From CAMLIZ01 sp966212505 (GTDB lineage: Bacteria; Pseudomonadota; Gammaproteobacteria; Burkholderiales; Burkholderiaceae_C), in NCBI GenBank assembly GCA_966212505.1, contig CBIHRS010000015.1:55933-119932 (forward strand): a stretch of DNA of 64,000 nt. Reading direction: 5' to 3'. Below are positions 45,050 through 54,336 of this stretch, piece by piece. The position numbers and the translations under genes were made by a program. The notes under the pieces are model-generated. The model saw only the letters and a list, made by a program, of their open reading frames with translations, was not told the origin of the DNA and ran no database searches. Numbering within the stretch: position 1 is the first letter of the stretch; each line of letters opens with the position of its first letter.

Positions 45050-46080
45050 ACCACGCCGAGGTTCAGCGCCTGGTTGCCCACGCCGCCCTCCGACGCATTG
45101 CCCACCGTGTAGAAGGCCTTGTTCTTGTTGCTGATGTGCGCGGCCGACGCATAAAGGCTGGTGCGCTTGGACAGCGCGTAGTAGTAGCCCACGCCGAACT
45201 GGCTGGCATCGAGGTTGGCCGAGCTCTTGTCGTTGTGGTGGACATAGCTGGCCAGCAGCGCATGCTGCCCGATCGTGGTCGACACGCCGAGCATGTATTC
45301 GCTCGCATCGGCCCATGATTGCGTGGCCACCGCAGCGCCGTTCTTCACCGATTGAACCATCGCATGCGCCTTCAGCGGCCCCAGGTCGTAGATGCCGCCC
45401 AGCACCCAGTTGCGCTTGCCTGAGGCGCCGGTGGCCGTGTTGAGCTTGTGGTAGCCCACGCCCACCCACAGCGGCCCCGCGGCATATGAGGCCGATCCGC
45501 CGATCGTGCGGCCCGCCTTCCAGTTGCCCACCGTCTCGCCTGCGGCGCCGAGCAACGAGGCTTCGAAGCCGCCGATCCGCGGCGTGGTGTAGATCACCGC
45601 GTTGTTCACGCGCGGGTTGCCCGGCCCGCCCGCTCCCAGCTCGAACAGGTTGCTCACCTGGCCGGCCAGGCCGGTGCCGAAGGGATCGACCGTGGTGATC
45701 ACCACGAAGGCCGGCGTGTACTGGCGGCCCAGCGCCACAGAGCCGAAGCCGCCCGCGAGATCGACATGCGCCTGCCGGCCCATGAAGTTGTTGCCGCCGG
45801 TGCAGAAGTTGGGCGCGCCGGCATTCGAATCGGAGCAGAAGCCGGTCTCGGCCACGAAGCCCGCGCGCAGCCCGCCGCCCAGGTCTTCGGTGCCGCGAAA
45901 GCCGAGCCGCGACCCACCCGACACGCCCGAGCTCAGCGCCACGCGGTGCGCGCCGCCCGGCACGCCACTGTCGAGCACGCCGCCGACATCGATCTTGCCG
46001 TAGACCGTGACCGACGACTGGGCCGAGGCCCCGGCCGCAAACGCGCCGAGCACGGCGACAGCCAACACAGATTTCTTCAT
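45037..46080 (-). CDS. Outer-membrane porin, betaproteobacterial family 4
   Basis: The 347-residue protein begins MKKSVLAVAVLGAFAAGASA with a signal peptide ending AQSSVTVYGKIDVGG, the standard start of Burkholderiales porins. It has LGFRGTEDLGGGLRAGFVAE, GRQAHVDLAGGFGSVALGRQ and a C-terminal LNLGVVHNF ending in Phe, as trimeric porins do. It should form a passive 16-stranded pore for small hydrophilic solutes. Two cysteine residues in the mature part (near residues 80 and 90) are uncommon in porins and could form a disulfide in a loop. The ATG at 46080 is preceded by GAGGG. A candidate operator lies about 80-115 bp upstream (46158-46194). Confidence 0.92.
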   Translation of the reverse strand: MKKSVLAVAVLGAFAAGASAQSSVTVYGKIDVGGVLDSGVPGGAHRVALSSGVSGGSRLGFRGTEDLGGGLRAGFVAETGFCSDSNAGAPNFCTGGNNFMGRQAHVDLAGGFGSVALGRQYTPAFVVITTVDPFGTGLAGQVSNLFELGAGGPGNPRVNNAVIYTTPRIGGFEASLLGAAGETVGNWKAGRTIGGSASYAAGPLWVGVGYHKLNTATGASGKRNWVLGGIYDLGPLKAHAMVQSVKNGAAVATQSWADASEYMLGVSTTIGQHALLASYVHHNDKSSANLDASQFGVGYYYALSKRTSLYASAAHISNKNKAFYTVGNASEGGVGNQALNLGVVHNF

Positions 46081-46157
46081 TGCAGTTGCCCTCATGTGTG
46101 GAAAGCGCACCTCTGCGGGTGCGCAGGCATGCTAGGCAAGGGGTGCTGCAGACACCA

Positions 46158-46194
46158 ATGAACAATCCGGGGCCGGACCATGAACGGCGTTCAT
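46158..46194. promoter_or_regulatory. ATGAAC operator cluster upstream of the porin
   Basis: ATGAAC occurs at 46158-46163 and at 46180-46185. The second copy forms a perfect palindrome with GTTCAT at 46189-46194 across a GGC centre. The sites lie about 80-115 bp upstream of the porin start. The arrangement of a palindrome plus an extra half site is typical of dimer-binding regulators. Confidence 0.4.
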
Positions 46195-46216
46195 CGGCCT
46201 GGCTGTGCGGCCCGTG

Positions 46217-46465
46217 CTATCCCCAGAGCTTCCACCATGGCCGCTGCGGTGCCTGACTCGGTGCGGCCCGCAGCTCCAGGCCCTGCACGCCGCCGCACAA
46301 GGGGCAGAACGCGGTGAACATTTCCGGCTCCGCATTCGGAGGCAGGTTTGGAAATGCCACGCGGATCAGGTCCGACGGTGCGTCGAACAGCTCATCGAAC
46401 CCACACTTGTTGCAAGCATGTAGGGTCCAGCGTCCACGCTCTGCCAGGTACTTCTCGGTGACCAT
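46217..46465 (-). CDS. Small zinc-ribbon-like protein
   Basis: The 82-residue product has two CxxC pairs, HACNKCGFDE near residue 18 and AFCPLCGGVQ near residue 53, the pattern of a treble-clef or zinc-ribbon fold. The C-terminus is Trp-rich (QRPWWKLWG), a common feature in small proteins attached to membranes or to partners. It has no enzyme motif and no close family I recognise. The start may be ATG 46465 or GTG 46468. It follows the large helical-repeat gene by 43 bp in the same direction, so they may work together. Confidence 0.65.
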   Translation of the reverse strand: MVTEKYLAERGRWTLHACNKCGFDELFDAPSDLIRVAFPNLPPNAEPEMFTAFCPLCGGVQGLELRAAPSQAPQRPWWKLWG

Positions 46466-46508
46466 CACCGGGTGTGGCCCTGAAGTCGCGGGTGGAGGCG
46501 CCAGTCGT

Positions 46509-48149
46509 TCATCGCGTTATCTCCCCCGCGAGAAGATTGCCGATCCGCTCCCGCAACGACTCGTCGGGTTCAGCGGCCAGCGCAGCCTGCAGCGCTGCCT
46601 CGGCAGGCTTCGGCCAGTCCGCCCGCCCCCACGCCGAGAGCGCACGTACAGCCATGTTGCGATTGCGGACCACCGGGCTGCGCAATCCAGCCTCGATCAG
46701 CGGCCATCCCTTGCCCGGGAATTCGGTGAGTGCCTGAAGAATGAAATCCAGCGCCGCATGCTGCCGATACTCGCGGCCCAGGCCCACCTCCTGCGCGGCA
46801 CCGGTCGCGATAGCAGCCAGATCCAGCTGCTGCAGCGCGAGTTCGATCACTTGATCGGCCTGTGCCGGGGTGGCGGAACGCATCAGAAAGAACCACTGCT
46901 CCGAGAGGCGTGCTCGTTGCCGTTCGAACCGAGCACTCCAGGCATTAAGGCCAAGCGCTTCGGCTGCCGACGCGGCCTGCTGGAAGTCCTGCTCATCAGC
47001 AGCCCGCAGACCTTGCAGAGCCAGCGTATGCCACCGCTCATCGGCCATCAGGCCGGCGGCCAGCGCCCGTACCGATGCACGCAGTTCCACCGTCCAGCCC
47101 AGCGCAGCAAGCCCTTCCCAGTGCTGATCTTCATCGTCGACGAACGCCCTCAGCCGATGTGCGGAAAGAAACGCACGCAACGAAGAGGGAGGCTGCTTCG
47201 CAAGGTGCTGGAGATAGCAAAGAACAGCCTGCGCACCATCGTCGTATTGGCCGATGCCCTCGGCCGGGCCGCCGTTGATCAAGGCTTCAAGGATCTCGCC
47301 GGCCCCGAGCAACAGTTCGTCATCGATCTCGTCAGCCCGCAATGCGGCCAGGAGTTCGCCGCCGGTGGCGCAGGCATGGGCAAGGTACTCGTACATGACC
47401 GAGTTCTTGTAACCCTCGCGCAGCAGCCAGGCCTTGATGTCCGCGCGGCTCGTATGAGCAAGGCGCTCGACGAGTTGAATGCGCCCCCATCCGTCGACGC
47501 ACCGCGCCAGGGCGAACAAGACGTCCTCGCTCTCCTCCTCTTCGAGCGTGCGGCGGAGTGCCACCGCCGCATAGAGCGTGAACTCATCGTGCAGGCCCAG
47601 CCGGAGCAGCAATTCCGTGTCCTGCGGAGGAACCAGCAGGCCGAGCAGCGAGATCGCCACCTTGACGGCGCCACGATCAGGGCTCTCGGTCGCGAGCCAA
47701 CGGGCAAAGACATGCAACTGCTCCGGATCGAGGTCTCGACGCTGCTGGAGGCTCTTCAACAACGGGTCGACCTGACGGAGAACATCACCACCGGCGATGC
47801 GATCGTAGAAGCTCCTGACGTGCTCGATCACAGGCGACCGCAGCGCCAACGCGAGTGCTTCCGACAACTCGTCAGCCGACGCGTCCGACCCGGCCCCATG
47901 GTGACCCAGGACGCCGTCGAGGGCACCAGGGGCCCAGCCGACGCCAGCCCCCTGGCCCGCACGAAGCACGGCATCGTCAGGCAAGGTCTGCGCCTCGGTG
48001 GGTAGGCCCGCGTCCGGCGCGATGTCGAAGCTCAGCAGGAAGCGGTAGATGCTGGGCCGGCCTTGTTCCCAAGGCACGGGAAAGCCCCACTGAGTGACAG
48101 ATTGCTCAGGCGCGTTGACGCCAAGCAGCTTCTTGAGCCAATCATTCAT
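46509..48149 (-). CDS. Large helical-repeat protein of unknown function
   Basis: The 546-residue product has no signal peptide or membrane segment and is predicted cytosolic. Most of it is helical, with repeated Leu/Ala pairs as in ARM or HEAT repeats (LRSPVVRNRNMAVRALSAWG near residue 490 is the best example). I recognise no enzyme motif. The first residues MNDWLKKLLGVNAPEQS resemble other soluble proteins of unknown role in proteobacteria. The ATG at 48149 has GGGAG upstream; 48182 is an unlikely longer start. It is followed on the same strand by the small zinc-ribbon gene, and preceded by the receiver-TPR gene 54 bp away, so the four genes 46217-50514 may form one unit. Confidence 0.7.
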   Translation of the reverse strand: MNDWLKKLLGVNAPEQSVTQWGFPVPWEQGRPSIYRFLLSFDIAPDAGLPTEAQTLPDDAVLRAGQGAGVGWAPGALDGVLGHHGAGSDASADELSEALALALRSPVIEHVRSFYDRIAGGDVLRQVDPLLKSLQQRRDLDPEQLHVFARWLATESPDRGAVKVAISLLGLLVPPQDTELLLRLGLHDEFTLYAAVALRRTLEEEESEDVLFALARCVDGWGRIQLVERLAHTSRADIKAWLLREGYKNSVMYEYLAHACATGGELLAALRADEIDDELLLGAGEILEALINGGPAEGIGQYDDGAQAVLCYLQHLAKQPPSSLRAFLSAHRLRAFVDDEDQHWEGLAALGWTVELRASVRALAAGLMADERWHTLALQGLRAADEQDFQQAASAAEALGLNAWSARFERQRARLSEQWFFLMRSATPAQADQVIELALQQLDLAAIATGAAQEVGLGREYRQHAALDFILQALTEFPGKGWPLIEAGLRSPVVRNRNMAVRALSAWGRADWPKPAEAALQAALAAEPDESLRERIGNLLAGEITR

Positions 48150-48203
48150 GTGCTCCCCCTTCTTGGCGCGCATTGTCGCCAAGGAGCGGGCTCACGAAAG
48201 ACC

Positions 48204-49811
48204 TCAGTTCGAGGGATCCGCCTTTGCCAGGCGATCCAGCAATTCCATGCCGCGCGGGTCTTCGGGCCTGAGGGTGCGTGCGGTCTCGATCGCGGTGCGG
48301 GCCTCTTCGTCGAGCGGGCGCGACCAGCCCTGCTTTTCGATGCAGGTGATGATGATCGCGGCGAAGTTCAGCAGCACGCGCGCGTTCTGCGGCATCGAGG
48401 CGGCGGCGGCGCGCATGCTCTCGATCGCCGCAGCGAGCTTGCCCTGCGCCATCAGGCGCACGCCTTCGCTCATCGATTCGGTGGCCTGCTTGCGGGCAGC
48501 GGCCAGCAGCTCGCGGCCGGCCTCGCCCATGCCGGCGCGGTCGAACACGTTCTGCACGCGGCGCAGCAGCACGTCGTCGTCGTGGTTGTTGCGCGTGACC
48601 ATCAGCAGCAGCTGGGTCGCGTCGTCGCGCTGCTCGGTCTGCATCAACGTTTCGGCCACGCGCAGCGCCATGTCGGGCGACAGCGGCACCGGCGCGTACT
48701 GCGTGTGTTCGCGGATGTCCTTCATCGCCACGGCCACCGCATCGGCATCGCCGGCAACCTGATGGGCGCGCAGCTCTTCGGTGCGGGCCAGCAGGCGCGC
48801 ATCGCGGCTCTCGGCCTTGCGCCGCAGCTCGGCGATCACCTGCAGCGCCTCGGCAGGCGCGCCGCTCTCGCTGTGCACGCGCGCCAGGCCCAGGTAGGGG
48901 TCGGGGTTCTCGATCGAGCTGTGCTCGCTGAGCTTGATCGAACGCTTGAACGACTGCAGCGCGAGGTCGCGGTGCCCCTGCTGCAACGCCGCGCGGCCCA
49001 GGGCCGATTGGCGCACCGCCGAGTTGGGCGAGATGTGCGCCGCCTGCTGCAGCACCGAGAGTTCGCGGTCGACCTGGCCCTGGTTGGCCAGCACCTCGGC
49101 CAGGCAGTCGTAGGCATCGAGGTATTGCGGATGGTCGCGCACGATCTCCTCGAGCAGCCCGCGCGCCGCGGTGAGCTTCTTGGCCTGCAGGTGCAGCCGC
49201 GCGAGGCCCAGCTTGGCCCACGGGATGGGTGCGCGCTGCACGATGGCCTCGTACACCGCGCGCGCCTTGTCGGTCTCGCCGCACAGCTGGTACAGCTGGG
49301 CTTGCAGCCGCAGCACGTCGGCGGTGTTCTTGCTGCCCTGAGCCAGCTGCTCGCCGCACAGTTGCAGCGCCTTGCGGTAGTCGTAGGCCTTCATCGCGGC
49401 CACGATGCCGGCCAGCGCCGACTTGCGCTCCATCAGCTTCTGGATGCGCGTCTGCAGCATCGCCTCGGTGATGGGCTTGAGCAGGTAGTCGTCGGGCGCC
49501 TGCTCGGCGGCCACCGAGACCATGTCGTTGCTCTTCTCGGCGGTGATCATGATCCACACCGCCGCCGGGCTGATCCATTCGTTGTGGCGCGCCTCCTCGA
49601 GCAGCATCTGGCCGTTCTTGCCGGGGCCGAGGTTGTAGTCGCACAGCACCACGTCGTACTTGTTCTTGCGCAGCAGGTTGATGGCGTCGCGCGCATTCGG
49701 CGCGGCATCCACCCGGCTGGCGCCGCAGCGCGCGAGGTGGCCGCGCAGCACGCCGCGCATCATCTCGAAGTCTTCGACGAGCAGGAAGACGCGATTCCCC
49801 ACGGGTTCCAT
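48204..49811 (-). CDS. Response regulator receiver fused to TPR repeats
   Basis: The 535-residue protein begins with a receiver: VFLLVEDFEMMRGVL and the phosphoacceptor Asp58 in VVLCDYNLGPGKNG, with the lysine in DDYLLKPITEAML. Residues about 130-525 are tetratricopeptide-like helical repeats (for example TDKARAVYEAIVQRAPIPWA and HRDLALQSFKRSIKLSE), a protein-binding surface. There is no DNA-binding or enzyme domain. Phosphorylation probably changes a protein interaction. The start is ATG 49811 (GTG 49814 is an alternative) after GAGGAGG. It lies 13-16 bp after the soluble kinase stop, so the pair is translationally close and should be a two-component pair. Confidence 0.9.
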   Translation of the reverse strand: MEPVGNRVFLLVEDFEMMRGVLRGHLARCGASRVDAAPNARDAINLLRKNKYDVVLCDYNLGPGKNGQMLLEEARHNEWISPAAVWIMITAEKSNDMVSVAAEQAPDDYLLKPITEAMLQTRIQKLMERKSALAGIVAAMKAYDYRKALQLCGEQLAQGSKNTADVLRLQAQLYQLCGETDKARAVYEAIVQRAPIPWAKLGLARLHLQAKKLTAARGLLEEIVRDHPQYLDAYDCLAEVLANQGQVDRELSVLQQAAHISPNSAVRQSALGRAALQQGHRDLALQSFKRSIKLSEHSSIENPDPYLGLARVHSESGAPAEALQVIAELRRKAESRDARLLARTEELRAHQVAGDADAVAVAMKDIREHTQYAPVPLSPDMALRVAETLMQTEQRDDATQLLLMVTRNNHDDDVLLRRVQNVFDRAGMGEAGRELLAAARKQATESMSEGVRLMAQGKLAAAIESMRAAAASMPQNARVLLNFAAIIITCIEKQGWSRPLDEEARTAIETARTLRPEDPRGMELLDRLAKADPSN

Positions 49812-49827
49812 CACGGTCGCCTCCTCG

Positions 49828-50514
49828 TCACGGCAGGGTGATCACGAAGCGCCCGCCATTGAGGGCGCTGGCGTTCTCGAGCCGGGTGCTGCCGCAGCGC
49901 TCGCCGTTGCGGTGCAGGTTGGCCACGAGGCGCGAGAAGAACAGCCCCAGGCCGGTGCTGCCGGTCTGCACGTTGATGCCCTGCTGCGACGGGAAGCCCT
50001 GCGCGAGCATGAATTCCGGAAAGCCCGGCCCGTCGTCCTCGACGCGGATCTCGAGCTGCCCGCCCTCGGTGCCCAGCGTGAGCCTCACCGTGGCGCCGGC
50101 ATAGCGCACCGCGTTGAACAGCGCCTGCACCACTACGCTGGCGATCAGGTCGCGGTCGAAGAACCACAGCGGCTCGCAGCCGCCGAGCTCGCACTCGAGC
50201 GTCAGGCCCTTGATCTGCGCCAGCGGGCGCACGCGCGCCAGCGCCTCCTCGGCAAACTCGGCCAGTTCCACCTCCACCGGCTCAAACGGGTACATGCCCT
50301 CGTCGAGCTTGTAGATCGCCATCAGCTGCACCAGGTTGCCGTTGACCCGCTGCGTCTCGTACAGCGCCTGCGTGGTCAGCTGGCGCGCCTGAGGCGGCAG
50401 TTCGGCGCCCTGCTGCGCGATCTGCGTCAACGCATCCTCGAGGTAGGCGGCGATCACGCAGATGGAGTTCTTCATGTCGTGCGCCGCAGCAGCGACAAAC
50501 GCCGAAATGTTCAT
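49828..50514 (-). CDS. Soluble histidine kinase without sensor domain
   Basis: The 228-residue protein has no membrane segment or PAS domain. The phosphoacceptor region is at the very start (FVAAAAHDMKNS, His12), followed by an ATPase domain with VVVQALFNAVRYAGATVRL, VEDDGPGFPEF and a GTGLGLFFSRL-like stretch (STGLGLFFSRLVANLH). It therefore senses nothing by itself, and presumably docks on another protein. It is followed by its likely partner, the receiver-TPR protein. The chosen start, ATG 50514, gives a compact protein; an ATG at 50538 would add eight residues and has no binding site. Confidence 0.82.
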   Translation of the reverse strand: MNISAFVAAAAHDMKNSICVIAAYLEDALTQIAQQGAELPPQARQLTTQALYETQRVNGNLVQLMAIYKLDEGMYPFEPVEVELAEFAEEALARVRPLAQIKGLTLECELGGCEPLWFFDRDLIASVVVQALFNAVRYAGATVRLTLGTEGGQLEIRVEDDGPGFPEFMLAQGFPSQQGINVQTGSTGLGLFFSRLVANLHRNGERCGSTRLENASALNGGRFVITLP

Positions 50515-50741
50515 GGTTCTGCCTGCGTTGGATGACATGTAGATAACGGGCGAAATAGGCTGCGGCTTGAGCGCGCTTGTGGGCAATAGTGCGCGGCACG
50601 GCGTTCCGGCTTGCTAACAAAAAGACACAACCTCCCCATCCCTGGCCCGTGGGGGTGGTGTGCGTTACGGCGCGTTGCCGTCGATAAACTGCGCCCGCCG
50701 CGGGATCCGATCCGCGGCTCATCCATCAAGAATCAGCTTCC

Positions 50742-50748
50742 GGGGGAG
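50742..50748 (+). promoter_or_regulatory. Ribosome binding site that sets the TTG start of the ankyrin gene
   Basis: GGGGGAG lies six bases upstream of TTG at 50755. No ATG in the frame near this point would give a signal peptide, so the site decides the start. Confidence 0.6.
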
Positions 50749-50754
50749 TCTCCT

Positions 50755-52239
50755 TTGCGTGTCGGTCATTGGGCGCCGTTGCGGCGTGTCGGCGGGTCTG
50801 CGGTATGTGTGTTGTCGGCCCTGCTCGGGCAGGCCTATGCCGCGGTGCCGGCACAGTGCCCGGTGGCGGAGGCTGATGCCGCTGCCCCGGCGGAACCGCC
50901 GCGCCTGGCGCTGGCGATCGACAGCGCCAACGAGGCGCTGGTCAAGCGCCACCTGAAGCAGGGCGACGATCCCAATGCCTGCGCCAATGGCGCCAGCCTG
51001 CTGAGCCGCGCGGCCACCGCGGGCCAATGGCCGATCGCACAGGCCCTGCTGCTGGCGGGCGCCCGTGTCGACGAGCCGCGCAACGCCAGCGGCCTCACGC
51101 CGATGATGCGCGCCGCCGAGAGCGGCGAGTTCGGCATCGCGCAGAAGCTGCTCGAGCTCGGCGCCGATGCGCGCGCCACCACGCCGCGCGGCGAGAGCCC
51201 GCTGCACTTCGCGGCCGGCATCGCCTTCAGCGATGCCTTCACCCGCAGCCGCGAGCAGCTCGACCTCGTGCGCGCGCTGGTGCGCAGCCACGGCGGCGTC
51301 AACGCGCAGACCGCCCAAGGCGTCACGCCGCTGCAGATCGCCACCGAGCGCGGCAACCTGCCGCTGGTGGTGCAGCTGCTGAGCCTGGGCGCCGACGTCA
51401 ACCTGGCCGACCAGTCAGGCCGCACCGCGCTGGCCATCGCGCACAAGCTCGAGCGCGACGACCTCGTGCTGCGCCTGCGCCATGCCGGCGCCAAGAGCGA
51501 CGTGACCGGCTGGGTCTCGCTGGCTCAGCTGGTCGAGCAGCGCCGCCATGCCGAGCTGAAGGACGTGCTGGCCAAGATCGCACCGACCACGCTCAATGCG
51601 GTGCAGCGCCAGAACCTGCTCACCATCGCGATCCTGGCCGACGACGCCGAGGCCATCACTGCCCTGGCGCGCTGGGGCGTCGACCCGAACGCGGTGTTCG
51701 AGTACCAGGAAGGGCTGGACGCCGCGCCGACCACGCCGCTGTTGTTCGCGCTGTCGCAGCGCGCCGGCACACCGCTGCTGAAGACGCTGCTCGAGGCCGG
51801 CGCCGACCCCAACCGTGTGGTCGCGCCCTCGATCGGCGGCACGCCGCTGGCCGCCGCGCTGATCGCCGACCGCTACGACGTAGCCCACCTGCTGCTCGAT
51901 GCCGGCGCCAACGCCAAACACGTCGACGAGGCCAGCGGCCAGACGGTGCTGATGAGCGCAGTGCTCACCGCCGATCCCGCACAGCAGGAAAAGTCGCGCC
52001 CGCTGCTGGTGAAGCTGCTCGCTTCCGGCGCGCCGGTGGATGCGCGCGATGCGCATGGCCTCACCGCGCTGCACCTGGCCGCGATGGCTGGCAACGAGAC
52101 GGCCGTCGACCTGCTGCTGCAGCGCGGCGCCGACGCCACGCTGCTCGACGAGAAGCAGCGCTCGGCGCTGTACTACGCCCGCAAGGTCAAGGCCAAGGGC
52201 GTCATCGCGATGCTGGAGAAGCCGGCGCCGAAGCCGTGA
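50755..52239 (+). CDS. Exported ankyrin-repeat protein (TTG start)
   Basis: From a TTG at 50755 the protein has 494 residues. The start is a signal-peptide-like stretch (GGSAVCVLSALLGQAYA, cleavage near residue 29). Around ten ankyrin repeats follow, for example GLTPMMRAAESGEFGIAQKL, GVTPLQIATERGNLPLVVQL and HGLTALHLAAMAGNETAVDL. Ankyrin repeats bind other proteins; an exported one probably works in the periplasm or at the cell surface. No enzyme domain is present. The gene is divergent from the soluble kinase and its stop is directly followed by the convergent kinase stop (no gap). The function is unknown. Confidence 0.85.
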   Translation: MRVGHWAPLRRVGGSAVCVLSALLGQAYAAVPAQCPVAEADAAAPAEPPRLALAIDSANEALVKRHLKQGDDPNACANGASLLSRAATAGQWPIAQALLLAGARVDEPRNASGLTPMMRAAESGEFGIAQKLLELGADARATTPRGESPLHFAAGIAFSDAFTRSREQLDLVRALVRSHGGVNAQTAQGVTPLQIATERGNLPLVVQLLSLGADVNLADQSGRTALAIAHKLERDDLVLRLRHAGAKSDVTGWVSLAQLVEQRRHAELKDVLAKIAPTTLNAVQRQNLLTIAILADDAEAITALARWGVDPNAVFEYQEGLDAAPTTPLLFALSQRAGTPLLKTLLEAGADPNRVVAPSIGGTPLAAALIADRYDVAHLLLDAGANAKHVDEASGQTVLMSAVLTADPAQQEKSRPLLVKLLASGAPVDARDAHGLTALHLAAMAGNETAVDLLLQRGADATLLDEKQRSALYYARKVKAKGVIAMLEKPAPKP

Positions 52240-54267
52240 TCAGGGCGGCGAGACGACGGCTGTGACAGGCGCGGTGCGCGGCAGCGTCACCGTGAAGCGG
52301 GTGCCTTGCCCGGGCTCGCTGTGCACCTCGATGCGCCCGCCCAGCGGGCCGGTCACCGCGTTGTGGGCGATGTACAGGCCCAGCCCGGTGCCGCCCTGGC
52401 CCAGCCGCGTGGTGAAGAACGGATCGAACACCTTGCCGAGCTGCGCGGGCTCGATGCCGCGGCCGTTGTCGCGCACCTCGAGCCGCACCGAAGCTTCGCC
52501 TTCGGCCTGGCACGAGATCCACAGATCGCCCTCGTCTGTGGGGCCGAAGGCATGGTCGAGCGCATTGGTGAACAGGTTGGTCACCACCTGCCCGACCGCA
52601 CCCGGGTAGCTGTCCATCCCGAGGCCGGGCTGCAGGTCGAGATGCAAGCGCACCGGCCGGTGCTTGAGCAGGGGCTCCAGCGTGGAGACCACCTCCTCGA
52701 CCGTCTGCCGCAGGTCGAACCCGCGGCGCCGTTCCGCCGTCTGGTCGGCAGCGGCCTGCTTGAAGCCGCGCATCAGCTCGGAGGCGCGCCGCAGGTTGCG
52801 CTCCACCAGATCGCCCGCCTCGTCGCAGTAGGCAGAGAAGGCATCGACATCGCTCTTGCGCAGCGAGCCGGACACGGCCTTCCGGCTGAAGCGCACGGTC
52901 GCGTCGCGCAGGCCGCTGGAAACCATCAGCGCATTGCCGAGCGGTGTGTTGAGCTCATGTGCCAGCCCCGCCATCAGCCGGCCCAGCGCGGCGAGCTTCT
53001 CGGAGCGCACCAGGTCGGCCTGCATGCGCGAGTTGTGCGCCAGCATCTCGCTCAGCTCGGCGTTCGCCTTCTCGAGCGCCACGGTGCGGTCGAGCACCCG
53101 CTGCTCCAGCGTCTCGTTGAGCTGCCGCACATGCTGCTCGCCCTCGTTGCGCGCCGCCTCGCTCGCCTCCAGCCGGCCCAGCATGTCGTTGTAGGCCTGG
53201 GCGAGTACACGCGCCTCACCCCCGCCGGGCTGCACGAGCGGACGCGCCCGGCCCTCCCCCACGTCGGCCAGGTGCCGGCTGAGCACGCGGATGGGCTGCA
53301 TCAACCGTCGCACCATCAGTGCCACACCCAGGGTGAGCGCCAGGCCCACGGCGACGACCACGCCCAGCAGCGCATCGAGCGCGCGGCGGAACGGCTCGCG
53401 TGCCTCGCTCATCGGGAAGTTCGCGCCGAGCACCCAGTCGGTCGAGCGCATCCGCGTGAACGACGTCAGCGAATACAACCCGGTCGAATTGACCGTCTCG
53501 GTCGTGCCCTCGAAGCCCTGCTCGACCGCAAGGTCGTAGCCCCGGTTCTTTCCTGCAGGGGCCGCCACCTTGAGCAGGCGCGCCGGATCAGGATGCATCA
53601 GCATCAGGCGGTCGCGCGTGGTGATGAACAGATAGCCGCGCTGCCCGACGCGGTAGGCCTGCAGGTCGGCCGCATAGTGGCGCGACAGCAGGTTCAGGCT
53701 GCCCACCATCGCGCCGACGATACGGCCCTTGTCGTCGGTGACCGGCGCACTGATCGCGAACGCCGGCTGCGCATTCGGCGGCGAGGCGGCAAAGGGTGCA
53801 GACATGCGCCGGGCGCCCGAGGCGAGCGACGCCGCGACCAGCTCGCGCTCCACCTCGGCCGGCAATGGCAGCGCGCCGGCGGGGCTCTGGACCACCAGCT
53901 TCCCTTCACCGTCGTAGACGCGGATGCCCCGGTCGAAGCTCAGATGCAGGAACACGCGCGAATCCATGAAACGCTGCAGTGCCTGGACATCGGCAAGGCT
54001 CGTGGCGTCGCGGGTACGTGCCACGCCGGCCAGCACCGTCTGCGCGATCGCGAACTTGTCGTCGAGCCGGCTGGCATGGGCCTGCAGCATCGCAAGCTGG
54101 TTCCGGCCCACGAGCTCGAGGTAGCGGGCCTCGAAGACCCGAAGCGCATGCACCGTCACCAGGCCGAAGCCCAGCGCGAACAGCGCGCCGACCAGCAGCG
54201 CAGCCCGCGTCGCGAGGGTCATCGACTGCAGCGCGGACATCATCCGCGCCATGCGCTCGCCCACCAT
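52240..54267 (-). CDS. Cache-HAMP sensor histidine kinase
   Basis: The 675-residue kinase has a first membrane helix (AALLVGALFALGFGLVTVHA, near residue 23) and a double Cache-like extracytoplasmic domain to about residue 295 (RGYLFITTRDRLMLMHPDP and LYSLTSFTRMRSTDWVLG). A second membrane helix (ALLGVVVAVGLALTLGVALM) leads into a HAMP segment and a coiled coil (EQRVLDRTVALEKANAEL). His437 in AGLAHELNTPLGNAL is the phosphoacceptor, and the ATPase domain ends with GGTGLGLYIAHN. Cache domains typically sense small organic ligands. ATG 54267 is supported by AGGAGG five bases upstream. The divergent receiver-kinase gene at 54337 is the likely relay partner. Confidence 0.92.
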   Translation of the reverse strand: MVGERMARMMSALQSMTLATRAALLVGALFALGFGLVTVHALRVFEARYLELVGRNQLAMLQAHASRLDDKFAIAQTVLAGVARTRDATSLADVQALQRFMDSRVFLHLSFDRGIRVYDGEGKLVVQSPAGALPLPAEVERELVAASLASGARRMSAPFAASPPNAQPAFAISAPVTDDKGRIVGAMVGSLNLLSRHYAADLQAYRVGQRGYLFITTRDRLMLMHPDPARLLKVAAPAGKNRGYDLAVEQGFEGTTETVNSTGLYSLTSFTRMRSTDWVLGANFPMSEAREPFRRALDALLGVVVAVGLALTLGVALMVRRLMQPIRVLSRHLADVGEGRARPLVQPGGGEARVLAQAYNDMLGRLEASEAARNEGEQHVRQLNETLEQRVLDRTVALEKANAELSEMLAHNSRMQADLVRSEKLAALGRLMAGLAHELNTPLGNALMVSSGLRDATVRFSRKAVSGSLRKSDVDAFSAYCDEAGDLVERNLRRASELMRGFKQAAADQTAERRRGFDLRQTVEEVVSTLEPLLKHRPVRLHLDLQPGLGMDSYPGAVGQVVTNLFTNALDHAFGPTDEGDLWISCQAEGEASVRLEVRDNGRGIEPAQLGKVFDPFFTTRLGQGGTGLGLYIAHNAVTGPLGGRIEVHSEPGQGTRFTVTLPRTAPVTAVVSPP

Positions 54268-54336
54268 GTATTCCTCCTGCCCGCAGGAGCATACTAGGCG
54301 CGGTTCCCGTCTTACGAGAAGTGATCCGACTCCGCC

